A program made the translations under genes and the position numbers. From positions 434,001 to 498,000 of the forward strand of contig JADJTR010000002.1 in the NCBI GenBank assembly GCA_016711085.1: a stretch of 64,000 bases of DNA. The letters run 5' to 3'. Each line of letters opens with the position of its first letter. Positions within the stretch are counted from its first letter, which is position 1. The notes under the pieces were generated by a model, which worked only from the letters and a program-made list of their open reading frames with translations, made no database searches and was not told where the DNA came from. The stretch comes from Phyllobacteriaceae bacterium. GTDB taxonomy: Bacteria; Pseudomonadota; Alphaproteobacteria; Rhizobiales; Rhizobiaceae. Shown one piece after another: positions 9,067 through 17,955 of the stretch.

Positions 9067-9414
9067 TGTCCTGCGCACCGTGGCGAGAATATGTCCGCAA
9101 ACGCCGTCAAGATTGCGGAAAACCTCGTCGTTCCAGAACCGCAATATTTTGAAACCGCTGGTGTTGAAATGTGCGTCTCTCGCGCTGTCGGTCGCGGATT
9201 CCGCGTGTTGTCCGCCATCGACCTCGACGATCAATTTCGCGCCGAAGCAGACGAAATCGAGGATATAGCCGTCAAGCGGAACCTGCCTTCGAAACGATAG
9301 CCCGCCCAGTTGATTGCGGCGAAGCGACTGCCATAACAGGTTTTCCGCCTTGGTGGCGTCCTTGCGCATGGCGCGGGCGAAGTCCCGGTGTTTGCTGGGT
9401 GGCAGGTATCTCAT
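9061..9414 (-). CDS. DUF559 (Vsr-like) endonuclease-domain protein
   Basis: A 117-residue protein of the DUF559 family, which has a PD-(D/E)xK/Vsr-like nuclease fold. The expected blocks are visible: an N-terminal RKDATKAENLLWQSLR region, FRRQVPLDGYILDFVC (catalytic Asp), IVEVDGGQH (second acidic residue and QH) and a C-terminal ILRFWNDEV. Family members are often orphan small nucleases of unknown biological role. The gene lies between two copies of one palindromic element in inverted orientation, and its stop codon overlaps element A. The ATG at 9414 has no strong Shine-Dalgarno. The context suggests a small mobile or selfish cassette, but that is inference. Confidence 0.85.
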   Translation of the reverse strand: MRYLPPSKHRDFARAMRKDATKAENLLWQSLRRNQLGGLSFRRQVPLDGYILDFVCFGAKLIVEVDGGQHAESATDSARDAHFNTSGFKILRFWNDEVFRNLDGVCGHILATVRRTW

Positions 9415-9431
9415 TGCTGCTTGCGAAATCG

Positions 9432-9512
9432 CTTCCCCCCTCTTGCAAAAACCAAGGACTTGGCTTCGCCAAGCCCGGGTTTTTGCTTTCTCCCCCGCAA
9501 GGGGGGAGATAG
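9432..9512. repeat. Palindromic element B, inverted copy of element A
   Basis: On the minus strand it begins with the same 27 bases as element A apart from the outermost position. The inner stem is different yet still self-complementary: GCAAAAACC pairs with GGTTTTTGC, and GGGCTTGGC pairs with GCCAAGTCC with one G-U. The arms have therefore covaried between the two copies. Confidence 0.75.
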
Positions 9513-9522
9513 GCGCACCCCC

Positions 9523-10074
9523 TCAGAACATCCGCCCGGCCTGCGCCGCCATGTACTCCGCCTCCGCCGGCGTGCTCTCCCGGCCGAGCGCGACGTTGCG
9601 CATGGGGAAGCGACCGAAACGGGCGATCGTGTCGCGGTGGGCGCGAGCGAAATTCGCCGTAGCTTCCGGGCAATGCGCCGAAAACAACCGCACGCCCTCC
9701 TCCTGTACGGCGAGCGATTCGGCGTGCATGAAAGGCATCAGCAGGAACTGGCGTTCATTGGCGTCGAAACTTCCGAACGCGCCCGAAGCCACCGCCTCCT
9801 GGGCCAAGGCGAGGGCCAGCGGATCGGCGGCGAAGGCTTGCGCTTGGCCGCGAAACATCTGGCGCGAAAACTGGTCGAGCACGAGGATCTCGGCGATGCG
9901 GCCCCGCGGCGTGGCCCGCCATGCCCACAATTCGCACCGCGCCGCGGCGGCGTGGGTATCGGCGAAGCGCGCGGCGATCAGGGCGTCGAAATCCGCGTTG
10001 GCGGAAAACCAGTCGGATGGTCCGTGCTCGACGAACCAGAAGGCGAGGACATCGTCGGCGGAATGTTGGGTCAT
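9523..10074 (-). CDS. DUF924 family protein
   Basis: A 183-residue soluble helical protein matching the DUF924 pattern: DVLAFWFVEHGPSDWF at the start, then ELWAWRATPRGRIAEILVLDQFSRQMFRG, then LLMPFMHAESLAVQEEGVRLF and RFGRFPMRN. The function of the family is not established; a TPR-like fold has been suggested. The stop lies 11 bp beyond palindromic element B. Its own start is 91 bp downstream of the gap stop, with the gap terminator between, so it probably has its own promoter. Confidence 0.85.
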   Translation of the reverse strand: MTQHSADDVLAFWFVEHGPSDWFSANADFDALIAARFADTHAAAARCELWAWRATPRGRIAEILVLDQFSRQMFRGQAQAFAADPLALALAQEAVASGAFGSFDANERQFLLMPFMHAESLAVQEEGVRLFSAHCPEATANFARAHRDTIARFGRFPMRNVALGRESTPAEAEYMAAQAGRMF

Positions 10075-10110
10075 GCCGACAGCCTAGCGGCGTGGCGACG
10101 GGTGCACAAA

Positions 10111-10140
10111 CAAAAACGCCCGGCCTTTCCGGCCGGGCGT
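10111..10140 (-). terminator. Intrinsic terminator of gap
   Basis: On the minus strand ACGCCCGGCC-GGAAA-GGCCGGGCGT is followed by TTTTG, 25 bp past the expected gap stop at 10165. Confidence 0.75.
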
Positions 10141-10164
10141 CCTGTGTCAGCGCCGGCTGACGAA

Positions 10165-11176
<1,012 letters not shown>

Positions 11177-11579
11177 GATGCTCTCCGATGCTGGGCGACT
11201 GTCCGCTCCTGGCGCGACGCCGCGTGAAAACGCCGGGCTTCCTTAAATCGATTGAGATGCGCTTGCACTGACACCGATCAAGGAACCGCCGGACCGCCGG
11301 CCGGCGCACGCTCCATAGCGGGACAATGTCGCGGAATCCAGTGGCGGCGAGCGCGGGCCGGCGATTTGCCGCGCAGTCGCAAAGGTTGCAGCCTCGCCAT
11401 GGCTTGCCGGTCGACGAAAATGCCGCAGCGGATGGCATTTGACGGCGCGTTGCACACAAAATGTGACAATGCCCCGACCTTGGCCCGGTTGACGCGGCGT
11501 TCGTGCAACGCCTAAGGTTTCGCGGCTAACCCCGCCGCGCCAGTCGCGATTCGGGGCGAATGCAGGGCGGATACGACTG
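11177..11579. other. Intergenic region between divergent gap and DUF4164-zapA
   Basis: About 400 bp with no convincing coding frame. It must hold the gap promoter on the minus strand and the promoter at 11489-11517 on the plus strand. A GC-rich inverted stretch (CCGCCGGACCGCCGGCCGG) lies near 11287. In related genomes a transketolase gene often occupies this position. Confidence 0.5.
11489..11517 (+). promoter_or_regulatory. Predicted sigma-70-type promoter for DUF4164-zapA
   Basis: TTGACG (11489-11494), a 17-bp spacer, then CTAAGG (11512-11517), 62 bp before the DUF4164 ATG. The -35 is near consensus; the -10 is the weaker type common in alphaproteobacteria. Confidence 0.45.
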
Positions 11580-11852
11580 ATGACCGGTGATGTGACGCTC
11601 AGGGAAGCGATGACACGCCTTGCGCGCGCCATGGACGCGGTCGAGGGGGCGGTGGCGTCGCGACTCGAGCGAGAGGAAGATTACGCCGAGGCGGAAGAGG
11701 AAATCCAGCGCATGAAGGCCGACCGCTCGCGCCTGGCGCAGGAGCTCGATTCGTCGGAAGCGCGCGGCGAACGGCTCGAAAACGCCAACAAGGAAGTCTC
11801 GCGTCGTCTGGTGACGGCGATGGAGACCATCCGCGCCGTGCTCGACCGGTGA
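11580..11852 (+). CDS. DUF4164 family coiled-coil protein
   Basis: A 90-residue, highly charged, wholly helical protein with heptad character from about residue 20 to 85 (EREEDYAEAEEEIQRMKADR, then QELDSSEARGERLENANKEV). This fits DUF4164, a small family that commonly sits directly before zapA in Rhizobiales. The ZapA start follows its stop after 1-4 bases, so the two are almost certainly co-transcribed and probably translationally coupled. A role in cell division is suggested by that linkage only. Confidence 0.8.
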   Translation: MTGDVTLREAMTRLARAMDAVEGAVASRLEREEDYAEAEEEIQRMKADRSRLAQELDSSEARGERLENANKEVSRRLVTAMETIRAVLDR

Positions 11853-11856
11853 AATG

Positions 11857-12225
11857 ATGGCGCAAGTCACGGTCACCATCGACGGCAAGCAATACCGGAT
11901 GGCCTGCGACGAGGGGCAGGAAAGCCACCTCGTCGATCTGGCCGAGCGGTTCGACCGCTATGTGGCGCATCTGAAGGGCGCGTTCGGCGAAATCGGCGAC
12001 CAGCGCCTCACCGTCATGGCCGGCATCATGGTGATGGACGAGCTGGCCGAGCTGCAAAAGCGGGTCAAGGGCATCGAGACCGAGATGGCGACGCTGCGCA
12101 AGACGCGCGACGACGCCCTCGTCAAGGCCGACAAGAACGACGCGACGATCACCGGGGCGCTCACCATGCTGGCGGGGCGGCTGGAAACGCTGGCGGCGCG
12201 GCTGAACGCGAAGCCGGCGGAGTGA
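11857..12225 (+). CDS. zapA: Cell division protein ZapA
   Basis: Z-ring-associated protein that promotes FtsZ filament bundling. The 122-residue product has the ZapA globular N-terminus (MAQVTVTIDGKQYRMACDEGQE, with LVDLAERFDRYV) and a long helix from about residue 45 onward for tetramerisation. Two ATGs are adjacent (11854 and 11857); the second is preferred since family members begin M-A-Q-V-T. In many alphaproteobacteria 6S RNA and a formyl-tetrahydrofolate cyclo-ligase follow; here the next gene is convergent pncB and only 65 bp separate them, with no room for 6S RNA. Confidence 0.9.
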   Translation: MAQVTVTIDGKQYRMACDEGQESHLVDLAERFDRYVAHLKGAFGEIGDQRLTVMAGIMVMDELAELQKRVKGIETEMATLRKTRDDALVKADKNDATITGALTMLAGRLETLAARLNAKPAE

Positions 12226-12233
12226 GGGTGTAT

Positions 12234-12282
12234 TTCGCGGTTCGTAGTTCGTAGTCCGAACCACGATCCGCGAGCCACGAAT
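12234..12282. repeat. Heptad-repeat palindrome 1
   Basis: Seven consecutive in-phase 7-nt units. The first three are TTCGCGG, TTCGTAG, TTCGTAG; the last three (CACGATC, CGCGAGC, CACGAAT) are near-complements of these in reverse order, so the element can form a hairpin. It lies between the convergent zapA and pncB stops. Architecture matches the element at 32448-32510, though the sequence does not. Confidence 0.65.
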
Positions 12283-12290
12283 AACGCTGC

Positions 12291-13601
12291 CTAAACCGTC
12301 ACCTTGCGCTTCACCCGGCCCGCGCCGCCGAACACCCTGAGATAGCGGGCGAGTTCGTCGGCGTCGCCGGTGGCCTTTTCCGGGTTGTCCGACAGCTTGA
12401 CCGCCGAGCGTCCGTTGGCCTCGACCACCTTGCAGACCAGCGAAATCGGCAGCAGGCCCGGATCGTCCTCCGGCGCGCAGCCGCGAAAATCATTGGTCAG
12501 ATTGGTGCCCCAGCCGAACGACATGCGCACCCGGCCGTGAAAATGGCGGAACGTCTCCTCGATCGTGTCGACGTCGAGCGCGTCGGAAAAGATCAGAAGC
12601 TTGTCGCGCGGGTCGCGGCCCTTTTCGCGCCACCAGTCGATGATGCGTTCGCCGCCTTCGATCGGCGGGGCGGAATCGGGGCGGAAGCCGGTCCAGTCGG
12701 CGACCCAGTCGGGTGCGTCACGCAGGAAGGCGTCGGTGCCGAAGGTGTCGGGCAGGACGATCAGAAGATTGCCGCCGTAGAGCCGGTTCCATTCCCTCAG
12801 CACTTCGTAGGGCGAGGCCTTCAGCGCCGCGTCGTCCGGGCCGGCGAGCGTCGCCAGCACCATCGGCAGCTCGTGGGCGTTGGTGCCGAGCGCTTCCAGA
12901 TCGGTGTCCATGGCGAGGAGGACGTTGGAGGTGCCGGTGAAACTCTCGCCGATGCCCTCCTTCAGCGCTTCCACGCACCAGCGTTGCCAGAGATAGGAAT
13001 GGCGCCGCCTGGTGCCGAAATCGGAAATGCGGATGCCGGGCAGGTTTTTCAGCCGCTCGGTCTTCGACCACATCCTGGCCTTGGCGCGCGCATAGATGAC
13101 ATCGAGCGAGAACGGCCCGTATTTCTTCAGCGCGGCGCGCGAGCGCAATTCGTTGATGATGGTCAGCGCCGGGATTTCCCACAGCGTCACATCGGCCCAG
13201 GAGCCGGAAAAATTCAGTTCGTACTGGCCGTCGGCCTCGCGCAATTCGTAGTCGGGCAGGCGATAGGCCTCGAGCCAGGCGAGGAATTCCGGCTCGAAAA
13301 TCTGCTTGCGGCCGTAGAAACTGTTACCCGCCAGCCAGATCATCTCCTTTTTGGAAAGCCCGATGGTGCGGGCGTGATCGAGCTGGTCTTTCAATTCGGT
13401 CACGTCGATCTCGTCGGCGATGCGCACCGATTTCGTCCGGTTGATCAGCGAGAAGGTCACCGGCACGTCGGCATAGGCGCGCCAGATCATCTGCAGCATC
13501 AAAAGCTTGTAGAAATCGGTGTCGAGCAAAGAGCGCACGATCGGATCGAGCTTCCAGGCGTGGTTCCACACGCGCCGGGCGATATCGGTGTAGATCGCCA
13601 T
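12291..13601 (-). CDS. pncB: Nicotinate phosphoribosyltransferase
   Basis: NAD salvage: joins nicotinic acid to PRPP to give nicotinate mononucleotide, coupled to ATP hydrolysis. The 436-residue length is that of bacterial PncB. The N-terminal LLDTDFYKLLMLQMIW, the central ISDFGTRRRHSYLWQ (catalytic His in RRRHS) and GTSNVLLA are diagnostic, followed by KLLIFSDALDVDTIEE and FGWGTNLTND. The ATG at 13601 shares its A with the stop of pncA (TGATG), so the pair is translationally coupled and carries out the two consecutive steps from nicotinamide to nicotinate mononucleotide. Confidence 0.95.
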   Translation of the reverse strand: MAIYTDIARRVWNHAWKLDPIVRSLLDTDFYKLLMLQMIWRAYADVPVTFSLINRTKSVRIADEIDVTELKDQLDHARTIGLSKKEMIWLAGNSFYGRKQIFEPEFLAWLEAYRLPDYELREADGQYELNFSGSWADVTLWEIPALTIINELRSRAALKKYGPFSLDVIYARAKARMWSKTERLKNLPGIRISDFGTRRRHSYLWQRWCVEALKEGIGESFTGTSNVLLAMDTDLEALGTNAHELPMVLATLAGPDDAALKASPYEVLREWNRLYGGNLLIVLPDTFGTDAFLRDAPDWVADWTGFRPDSAPPIEGGERIIDWWREKGRDPRDKLLIFSDALDVDTIEETFRHFHGRVRMSFGWGTNLTNDFRGCAPEDDPGLLPISLVCKVVEANGRSAVKLSDNPEKATGDADELARYLRVFGGAGRVKRKVTV

Positions 13602-14200
13602 CAGGCCAACCGGACGCCGGCGGCGCGCATGGCTTCGGTCTGGGCGGCGAGCGAGCCGCCAAGGTTGATGGCGCGGCAGGCGGACATGATGACCGTGACC
13701 TTGAAGCCGAGGCGGGCGGCGTCGAGGGCCGAATAGGCGACGCAAAAATCGGTGGCGAGGCCGCAAAGCACCAATTTGGTCAGCCCGCGTTCGTTCAGAT
13801 AGCCGCCAAGCCCGGTCGGCGTCTTGCGGTCGTTCTCGAAGAAGGCCGAGTAGGAATCGATGGCCGGCCGAAAACCCTTGCGCACCACCAGTTCGGCTTT
13901 CGTCCAGTTCAGCTCGGGATGGAATTCGGCCCCGAAGGTTCCCTGCACGCAATGGTCCGGCCATAGCGTTTGCGGGCCATAGGCCATGTCGACGGTCGAA
14001 AACGGCGCGGCGCTGTCATGCGACGAGGCGAAGCTCTTGTGGCCGGACGGATGCCAGTCCTGGGTGAGGATGACGTGTTCGGACGAGCGGATCAGGTGGT
14101 TGGCCTCGGGCACGATCTCGTCGCCGCCGGAAACGGCGAGCGCGCCGCCGGGGCAGAAATCGTTCTGCATGTCGATGACGATCAAGGCCTTGTCGGGCAT
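13601..14200 (-). CDS. pncA: Nicotinamidase
   Basis: Hydrolyses nicotinamide to nicotinate and ammonia in the Preiss-Handler salvage route. The 199-residue product shows the isochorismatase-like triad: Asp10 in ALIVIDMQNDF, a Lys in the WTKAELVVRKG region, and Cys in LCGLATDFCVAYSA. Metal-binding residues lie in TQDWHPSGHKSF. The ATG at 14200 is chosen because AAGGAG sits nine bases upstream; an in-frame TTG at 14221 is unlikely. It overlaps pncB by one base. Confidence 0.95.
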   Translation of the reverse strand: MPDKALIVIDMQNDFCPGGALAVSGGDEIVPEANHLIRSSEHVILTQDWHPSGHKSFASSHDSAAPFSTVDMAYGPQTLWPDHCVQGTFGAEFHPELNWTKAELVVRKGFRPAIDSYSAFFENDRKTPTGLGGYLNERGLTKLVLCGLATDFCVAYSALDAARLGFKVTVIMSACRAINLGGSLAAQTEAMRAAGVRLA

Positions 14201-14299
14201 GGCGAATTCTCCTTGCGCCAATTAGGGCGCACGGAATGCGGGCGCGTCAAGGGCGCGAGCGCTGACCAGCGGCTGAGGGGGGGGGGTCAAACCCACGCC

Positions 14300-16102
14300 T
14301 CAGCCGCCAATCTCCTCGCGCAACATTTCCAGCTCCAGCCATTCGCCCTCGAGCCGCGCCAGTTCGGCGCGCTTGTCGCCGATGGTCGCCGACGTGGCGG
14401 CGAAGGCTTTCGGATCGCGGCCGTAAAACGCCGGATCGGCGAGTTTCGCCTCCAGCGCGGCGATGTCGTCGTTGAGCGCCTCGATGCGGCCGGGAAGCGT
14501 TTCGAGCGCGAATTTCTGCTTGTAGGAGAGCTTCTTGGCCCCTTCGCGTGGCGCGCCGGGTTCACCGCGGGGCGTCTCGGCCTTCGGTTTGGCCGCTGCT
14601 TTTGCTTCTTTCGCCGCGCCGGCGCGTTGCGCCATCATGTCGGCGAAGCCGCCGGCATATTGGGTCCAGCGTCCGTCGCCTTCCGGATAGAGCACGCCGG
14701 TCGCGGTGCGGTCGAGGAAATCGCGGTCATGGCTAACGAGAAGCACGGTGCCGGCGAAGCCGGCGACGAGTTCCTCCAGCAAGTCCAGCGTTTCCATGTC
14801 GAGATCGTTGGTCGGCTCGTCGAGGACGAGGAAGTTCGACGGGCGCGACAGCACGCGGGCCAGCATCAGCCGGGCGCGTTCGCCGCCCGACAATTCGCCG
14901 ACCGGCGTGCGCATCTGCTCGGGCTTGAACAGGAAATCCTTCATCCACGAGGCGACGTGCTTTTCCTCGCCATTGACGACGAGCGTCTCGCCGCGCCCGT
15001 CGGTGAGGTAGTGCGCCAGCGTCTCGGTCGGGTCGAGGGCGCGCTGCTGGTCGAGCGCGGCGATCTCCAGATTGGCGCCGAGCCGCACCGTCCCGGAGTC
15101 GGGCGGCATGTGTCCGGTCAGAAGCTTGACCAAAGTGGTTTTTCCGGCGCCGTTCGGCCCGACGAGGCCGAGCCGGTCGCCGCGCTGCACGCGCAGCGAA
15201 AAGTCGCGGACGATGGCGCGGTCGTCAAAGGCTTTCGCCACGCCCTTGGCCTCGATCACCAGCCTGCCGGATTCGCCGGCCTCCAGCGCCGTCATCTTCA
15301 CCGCGCCGTCGGGGCCGCGATGGGCGCGATGGCGCGCCCGCATGTCCTGCAATTCGCCGAGGCGGCGCATGTTGCGCTTGCGCCGGGCGGAAACGCCATA
15401 GCGCAGCCAGTGCTCCTCGCGCACGATCTGGCGGCCGAGCTTGTGCTGCTCGCGCTCCTCTTCCTCCAGCACCTTGTCGCGCCACTCCTCGAACCAGGCA
15501 AAACCCTTGTCGAGCCTCAGCGTGCGGCCGCGATCGAGCCAGACGGTGGCGTCGGTGACGTTTTCGAGGAAGCGCCGATCGTGCGAGATCGTCACCAGCG
15601 CCGAGCCCATGCGCTTCAGTTCGGCCTCCAGCCATTCGATGGCGGCGAGATCGAGATGGTTGGTCGGCTCGTCGAGCAGCAGGATGTCGGGCGAGGGCGC
15701 CAGCGTGCGGGCGAGCGCGGCGCGGCGCGATTCGCCGCCGGAGAGGCGCCGCGGCTCCTCCTCGCCGGTGAGGCCCAAGGCGTCGAGGATCATGGTGGCG
15801 CGATGCGGATCGTCGCCCGGTGCCAAACCGGTCTCGACATAGGCGCGGACGGTTTTGGCCGCTCCCCAGTCCGGCTCCTGCGGCAGGTAACGCACCGTTG
15901 CGCTCGGCTGGCGGAAAACGGTTCCGTCCTGCGCTTCCGCCAGGCCGGCGACGATCTTCAGCAGCGTCGATTTGCCGGAGCCGTTGCGGCCGACCAGCGC
16001 GATGCGCGCGCCCGGCTCGACCGAAAGCGAGACATCGACGAACAGCGGCGCGCCGCCGAAGGTCAGCTTCAGCCCGTCGAGCTGGATCAGCGGCGCGGCC
16101 AT
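14300..16102 (-). CDS. ABC-F family ATPase (Uup-like)
   Basis: A 600-residue protein with two ABC nucleotide-binding domains and no membrane segments, the ABC-F plan. Walker A motifs are GRNGSGKSTLL (domain 1) and GPNGAGKTTLV (domain 2); signatures are LSGGESRRAALA and LSGGERARLMLA. A charged linker lies between the domains (about residues 240-300). A C-terminal coiled coil (PREGAKKLSYKQKFALETLP onwards) is typical of Uup. ABC-F proteins act on ribosomes or, for Uup, in branched-DNA tolerance; the exact role is inferred from that coiled coil. It begins 3 bp downstream of the thiN stop, so the two probably form an operon. Confidence 0.88.
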   Translation of the reverse strand: MAAPLIQLDGLKLTFGGAPLFVDVSLSVEPGARIALVGRNGSGKSTLLKIVAGLAEAQDGTVFRQPSATVRYLPQEPDWGAAKTVRAYVETGLAPGDDPHRATMILDALGLTGEEEPRRLSGGESRRAALARTLAPSPDILLLDEPTNHLDLAAIEWLEAELKRMGSALVTISHDRRFLENVTDATVWLDRGRTLRLDKGFAWFEEWRDKVLEEEEREQHKLGRQIVREEHWLRYGVSARRKRNMRRLGELQDMRARHRAHRGPDGAVKMTALEAGESGRLVIEAKGVAKAFDDRAIVRDFSLRVQRGDRLGLVGPNGAGKTTLVKLLTGHMPPDSGTVRLGANLEIAALDQQRALDPTETLAHYLTDGRGETLVVNGEEKHVASWMKDFLFKPEQMRTPVGELSGGERARLMLARVLSRPSNFLVLDEPTNDLDMETLDLLEELVAGFAGTVLLVSHDRDFLDRTATGVLYPEGDGRWTQYAGGFADMMAQRAGAAKEAKAAAKPKAETPRGEPGAPREGAKKLSYKQKFALETLPGRIEALNDDIAALEAKLADPAFYGRDPKAFAATSATIGDKRAELARLEGEWLELEMLREEIGG

Positions 16103-16104
16103 GG

Positions 16105-16737
16105 TCAGAGGCCGATCCGCGCGACGAGCAGGGCGCGGCCGGCGGCAAGGCGGATGCGCAAGGGTCCGGTGGCGACGTTCGACAGGGTCAGCGACGAGCC
16201 GAACGGCACATCGCGGCCGGCGAGCGGCCATTTCGCGCCGTCGATCGACAGGCCGGCGAGATCGGTGAAGGGCAGCAGCGAAAACAGCGAACCGGGCGGC
16301 AGATCGCCCGTCGTTTCGCCGGGCAGGACCGGCCAGCCTTCCTCGCCGCCGCTCGACAGGCGGACCGCGACGCCGCGTTCGGCGAGCCTGATCGCCGAGG
16401 TCATGTGCAGGAAGGCGTGATCGGCGCGTTCGCCGCCGAAGGCGCCGACCAGCAGCAGCGCGGTCGCGCCGCGCGCCAATGCGGCCTCGGCGGCCAGTTC
16501 GCCGTCGGTCATGTCCTTGTCGGCGGGATGGCGTTCGATGGCGACATCGCGCCAGCGCGCCGCCTCGGCGGCGTCGACTGAATCCATGTCGCCGACCCAC
16601 AATTCCGGCGTCAGGCCGAGCGTCGCGGCGTGACGGATGCCGGAGTCGGCGGCGATGATTCGCGCGCCGGCGATTTGCGCCCGCAGGCGCGCGGCGACGG
16701 TCAGGTCGCCGCCGAGGAGAATGACGAACAGGCTCAT
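16105..16737 (-). CDS. thiN: Thiamine pyrophosphokinase
   Basis: Converts thiamine plus ATP to thiamine diphosphate, the active cofactor. The 210-residue length and motifs fit: IIAADSGIRHA, VGDMDSVD (substrate and Mg binding), HPADKDMTDGELA and GAFGGERADHAFLH; the C-terminal beta domain ends in SLTLSNVATGPLRI. It is divergent from the TPP-riboswitch-controlled thiBPQ importer starting 220 bp away, so uptake and activation of thiamine are encoded side by side. A strong ABC-F partner follows downstream with almost no gap. Confidence 0.92.
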   Translation of the reverse strand: MSLFVILLGGDLTVAARLRAQIAGARIIAADSGIRHAATLGLTPELWVGDMDSVDAAEAARWRDVAIERHPADKDMTDGELAAEAALARGATALLLVGAFGGERADHAFLHMTSAIRLAERGVAVRLSSGGEEGWPVLPGETTGDLPPGSLFSLLPFTDLAGLSIDGAKWPLAGRDVPFGSSLTLSNVATGPLRIRLAAGRALLVARIGL

Positions 16738-16780
16738 GGCGCGCGGCCTAACACGGGCGCGACGGCGACGAAAGCGCGCC

Positions 16781-16809
16781 TTGCCCTCGGGCCGCGCCGG
16801 ACCTATGTT
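16781..16809 (+). promoter_or_regulatory. Predicted promoter of the thiBPQ operon
   Basis: TTGCCC (16781-16786), 17-bp spacer, TATGTT (16804-16809), placing the transcript start just before the TPP aptamer. Confidence 0.5.
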
Positions 16810-16816
16810 CGGGTTG

Positions 16817-16906
16817 CTCTAACGGGGTGCCGGCTTACGACCGGCTGAGAGGCGCGACGCCAACCCGAAGAACCTGATCCGGTTAGCACCGGCGGAGGGA
16901 TTAGAC
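16817..16906 (+). promoter_or_regulatory. TPP (THI-element) riboswitch
   Basis: All conserved TPP aptamer blocks appear in order: GGGGTGCC at 16824, CTGAGAGG in the pyrimidine-sensing arm, CCCGAAGAACCTGATC, GGTTAGCACCGGCG and GGAGGGA. The closing helix is TCTAA (16818-16822) with TTAGA (16901-16905). The position, 54 bp before thiB, fits repression of thiamine uptake when thiamine diphosphate is plentiful. Confidence 0.95.
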
Positions 16907-16929
16907 GCTTCGGCCGTTCGCGGCTCCGT

Positions 16930-16954
16930 CTCCTCCACCTCGAACGCAAGGAGG
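16930..16954 (+). promoter_or_regulatory. thiB: Possible Shine-Dalgarno-sequestering hairpin of the TPP riboswitch
   Basis: CTCCTCC (16930-16936) can pair with the strong ribosome-binding site AAGGAGG (16948-16954), five bases before the thiB ATG at 16960. No U-tract follows the aptamer, so control at translation initiation is more likely than transcription termination. Confidence 0.6.
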
Positions 16955-16959
16955 CGCAG

Positions 16960-17955
16960 ATGCGCAGTGTGTTGCCGATTCCGTTTCTCGCCGTCGTCCT
17001 GGCCGCTCCGGCCGGCGCGGCGGAGACGCTGACCATTTACACCTATGACGGTTTTACCGCCGAATGGGGGCCGGGCCCGCCAATCGAGAAAGCATTCGAG
17101 GCCGAATGCGGCTGCGATCTGGTGTTTTCGACCGCCGTCGACGGCGTGGCGCTGCTTAACCGGCTGAAAATCGAGGGCGAGCGGGCCAAGGCCGACATCG
17201 TGCTCGGCCTCGACACCGGACTGATCGCCGATGCGCGCGAGACCGGCCTGTTCACGCCGCACGGCGTCGACGACACGATGGTCAAGACGCCGGGCGGCTT
17301 TGCCGACGACATGTTCATCGCCTTCGACTACGGCCATTTCGCCGTTGTCTACGATACGCAAAAGCTCGCCGCGCCGCCGAAAAGCCTGAAGGAACTGGTC
17401 GAGGGCGATCCGGCGGAGAAAATCATTCTCGAAGACCCGCGCACCTCGACGCCCGGCCTCGGCCTGGTGCTGTGGATGAAGGCGGTCTATGGCGACAAGG
17501 CGGGCGAGGCCTGGGCCAGGCTGAAGGACCGCGTGCTGACGGTGGCGCCGGGATGGAGCGAGGCTTACGGGCTGTTCACCAAGGGCGAGGCGCCGATGGT
17601 GCTGTCCTACACGACATCGCCGGCCTACCACGTCATCGCCGAGAAGAGCGAACGCTACAAGGCGGCGGCATTTACCGAAGGGCACTACCTTCAGGTCGAG
17701 GTCGCCGGCATGACCGGGAAGGGCGCCGAAAACCCGCTGGCGCGGCAATTCCTCACCTTCATGACCGGCCCCGGCTTCCAGGATGTCATCCCCGAGACCA
17801 ACTGGATGTTTCCGGCCGGCAAAACCGCGAAGCCGCTCGATCCGGCGTTCGAGGCGCTGGTGAAGCCGGAAAAGACCTTCCTCATCGCGCCGGAGGATGT
17901 GGCGGCCAACCGCAAGGCCTGGGTGGACGAATGGCTCGCCGCGATGGGTCGCTGA
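16960..17955 (+). CDS. thiB: Thiamine ABC transporter, periplasmic substrate-binding protein
   Basis: Captures thiamine and its phosphates in the periplasm for the ThiPQ importer. The 331-residue product begins with a clear signal peptide (MRSVLPIPFLAVVLAAPAGA) and continues with ETLTIYTYDGFTAEWGPGP, the usual mature ThiB start, and has the WSEAYGLFTKGEAPMVLSYT region typical of the family. It is the first gene of thiBPQ, preceded by a TPP riboswitch and an excellent AAGGAGG site. Its last 25 bases overlap the start of thiP. Confidence 0.95.
   Translation: MRSVLPIPFLAVVLAAPAGAAETLTIYTYDGFTAEWGPGPPIEKAFEAECGCDLVFSTAVDGVALLNRLKIEGERAKADIVLGLDTGLIADARETGLFTPHGVDDTMVKTPGGFADDMFIAFDYGHFAVVYDTQKLAAPPKSLKELVEGDPAEKIILEDPRTSTPGLGLVLWMKAVYGDKAGEAWARLKDRVLTVAPGWSEAYGLFTKGEAPMVLSYTTSPAYHVIAEKSERYKAAAFTEGHYLQVEVAGMTGKGAENPLARQFLTFMTGPGFQDVIPETNWMFPAGKTAKPLDPAFEALVKPEKTFLIAPEDVAANRKAWVDEWLAAMGR

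Noticed and set aside
12226..12290. 6S RNA expected after zapA
   Set aside because: Only 65 bp separate zapA from pncB, occupied by the heptad palindrome; too short for 6S RNA.
14277..14286. Run of ten G after the pncA start region
   Set aside because: Lies in a short gap between genes; no structure beyond a homopolymer, probably of no functional meaning.
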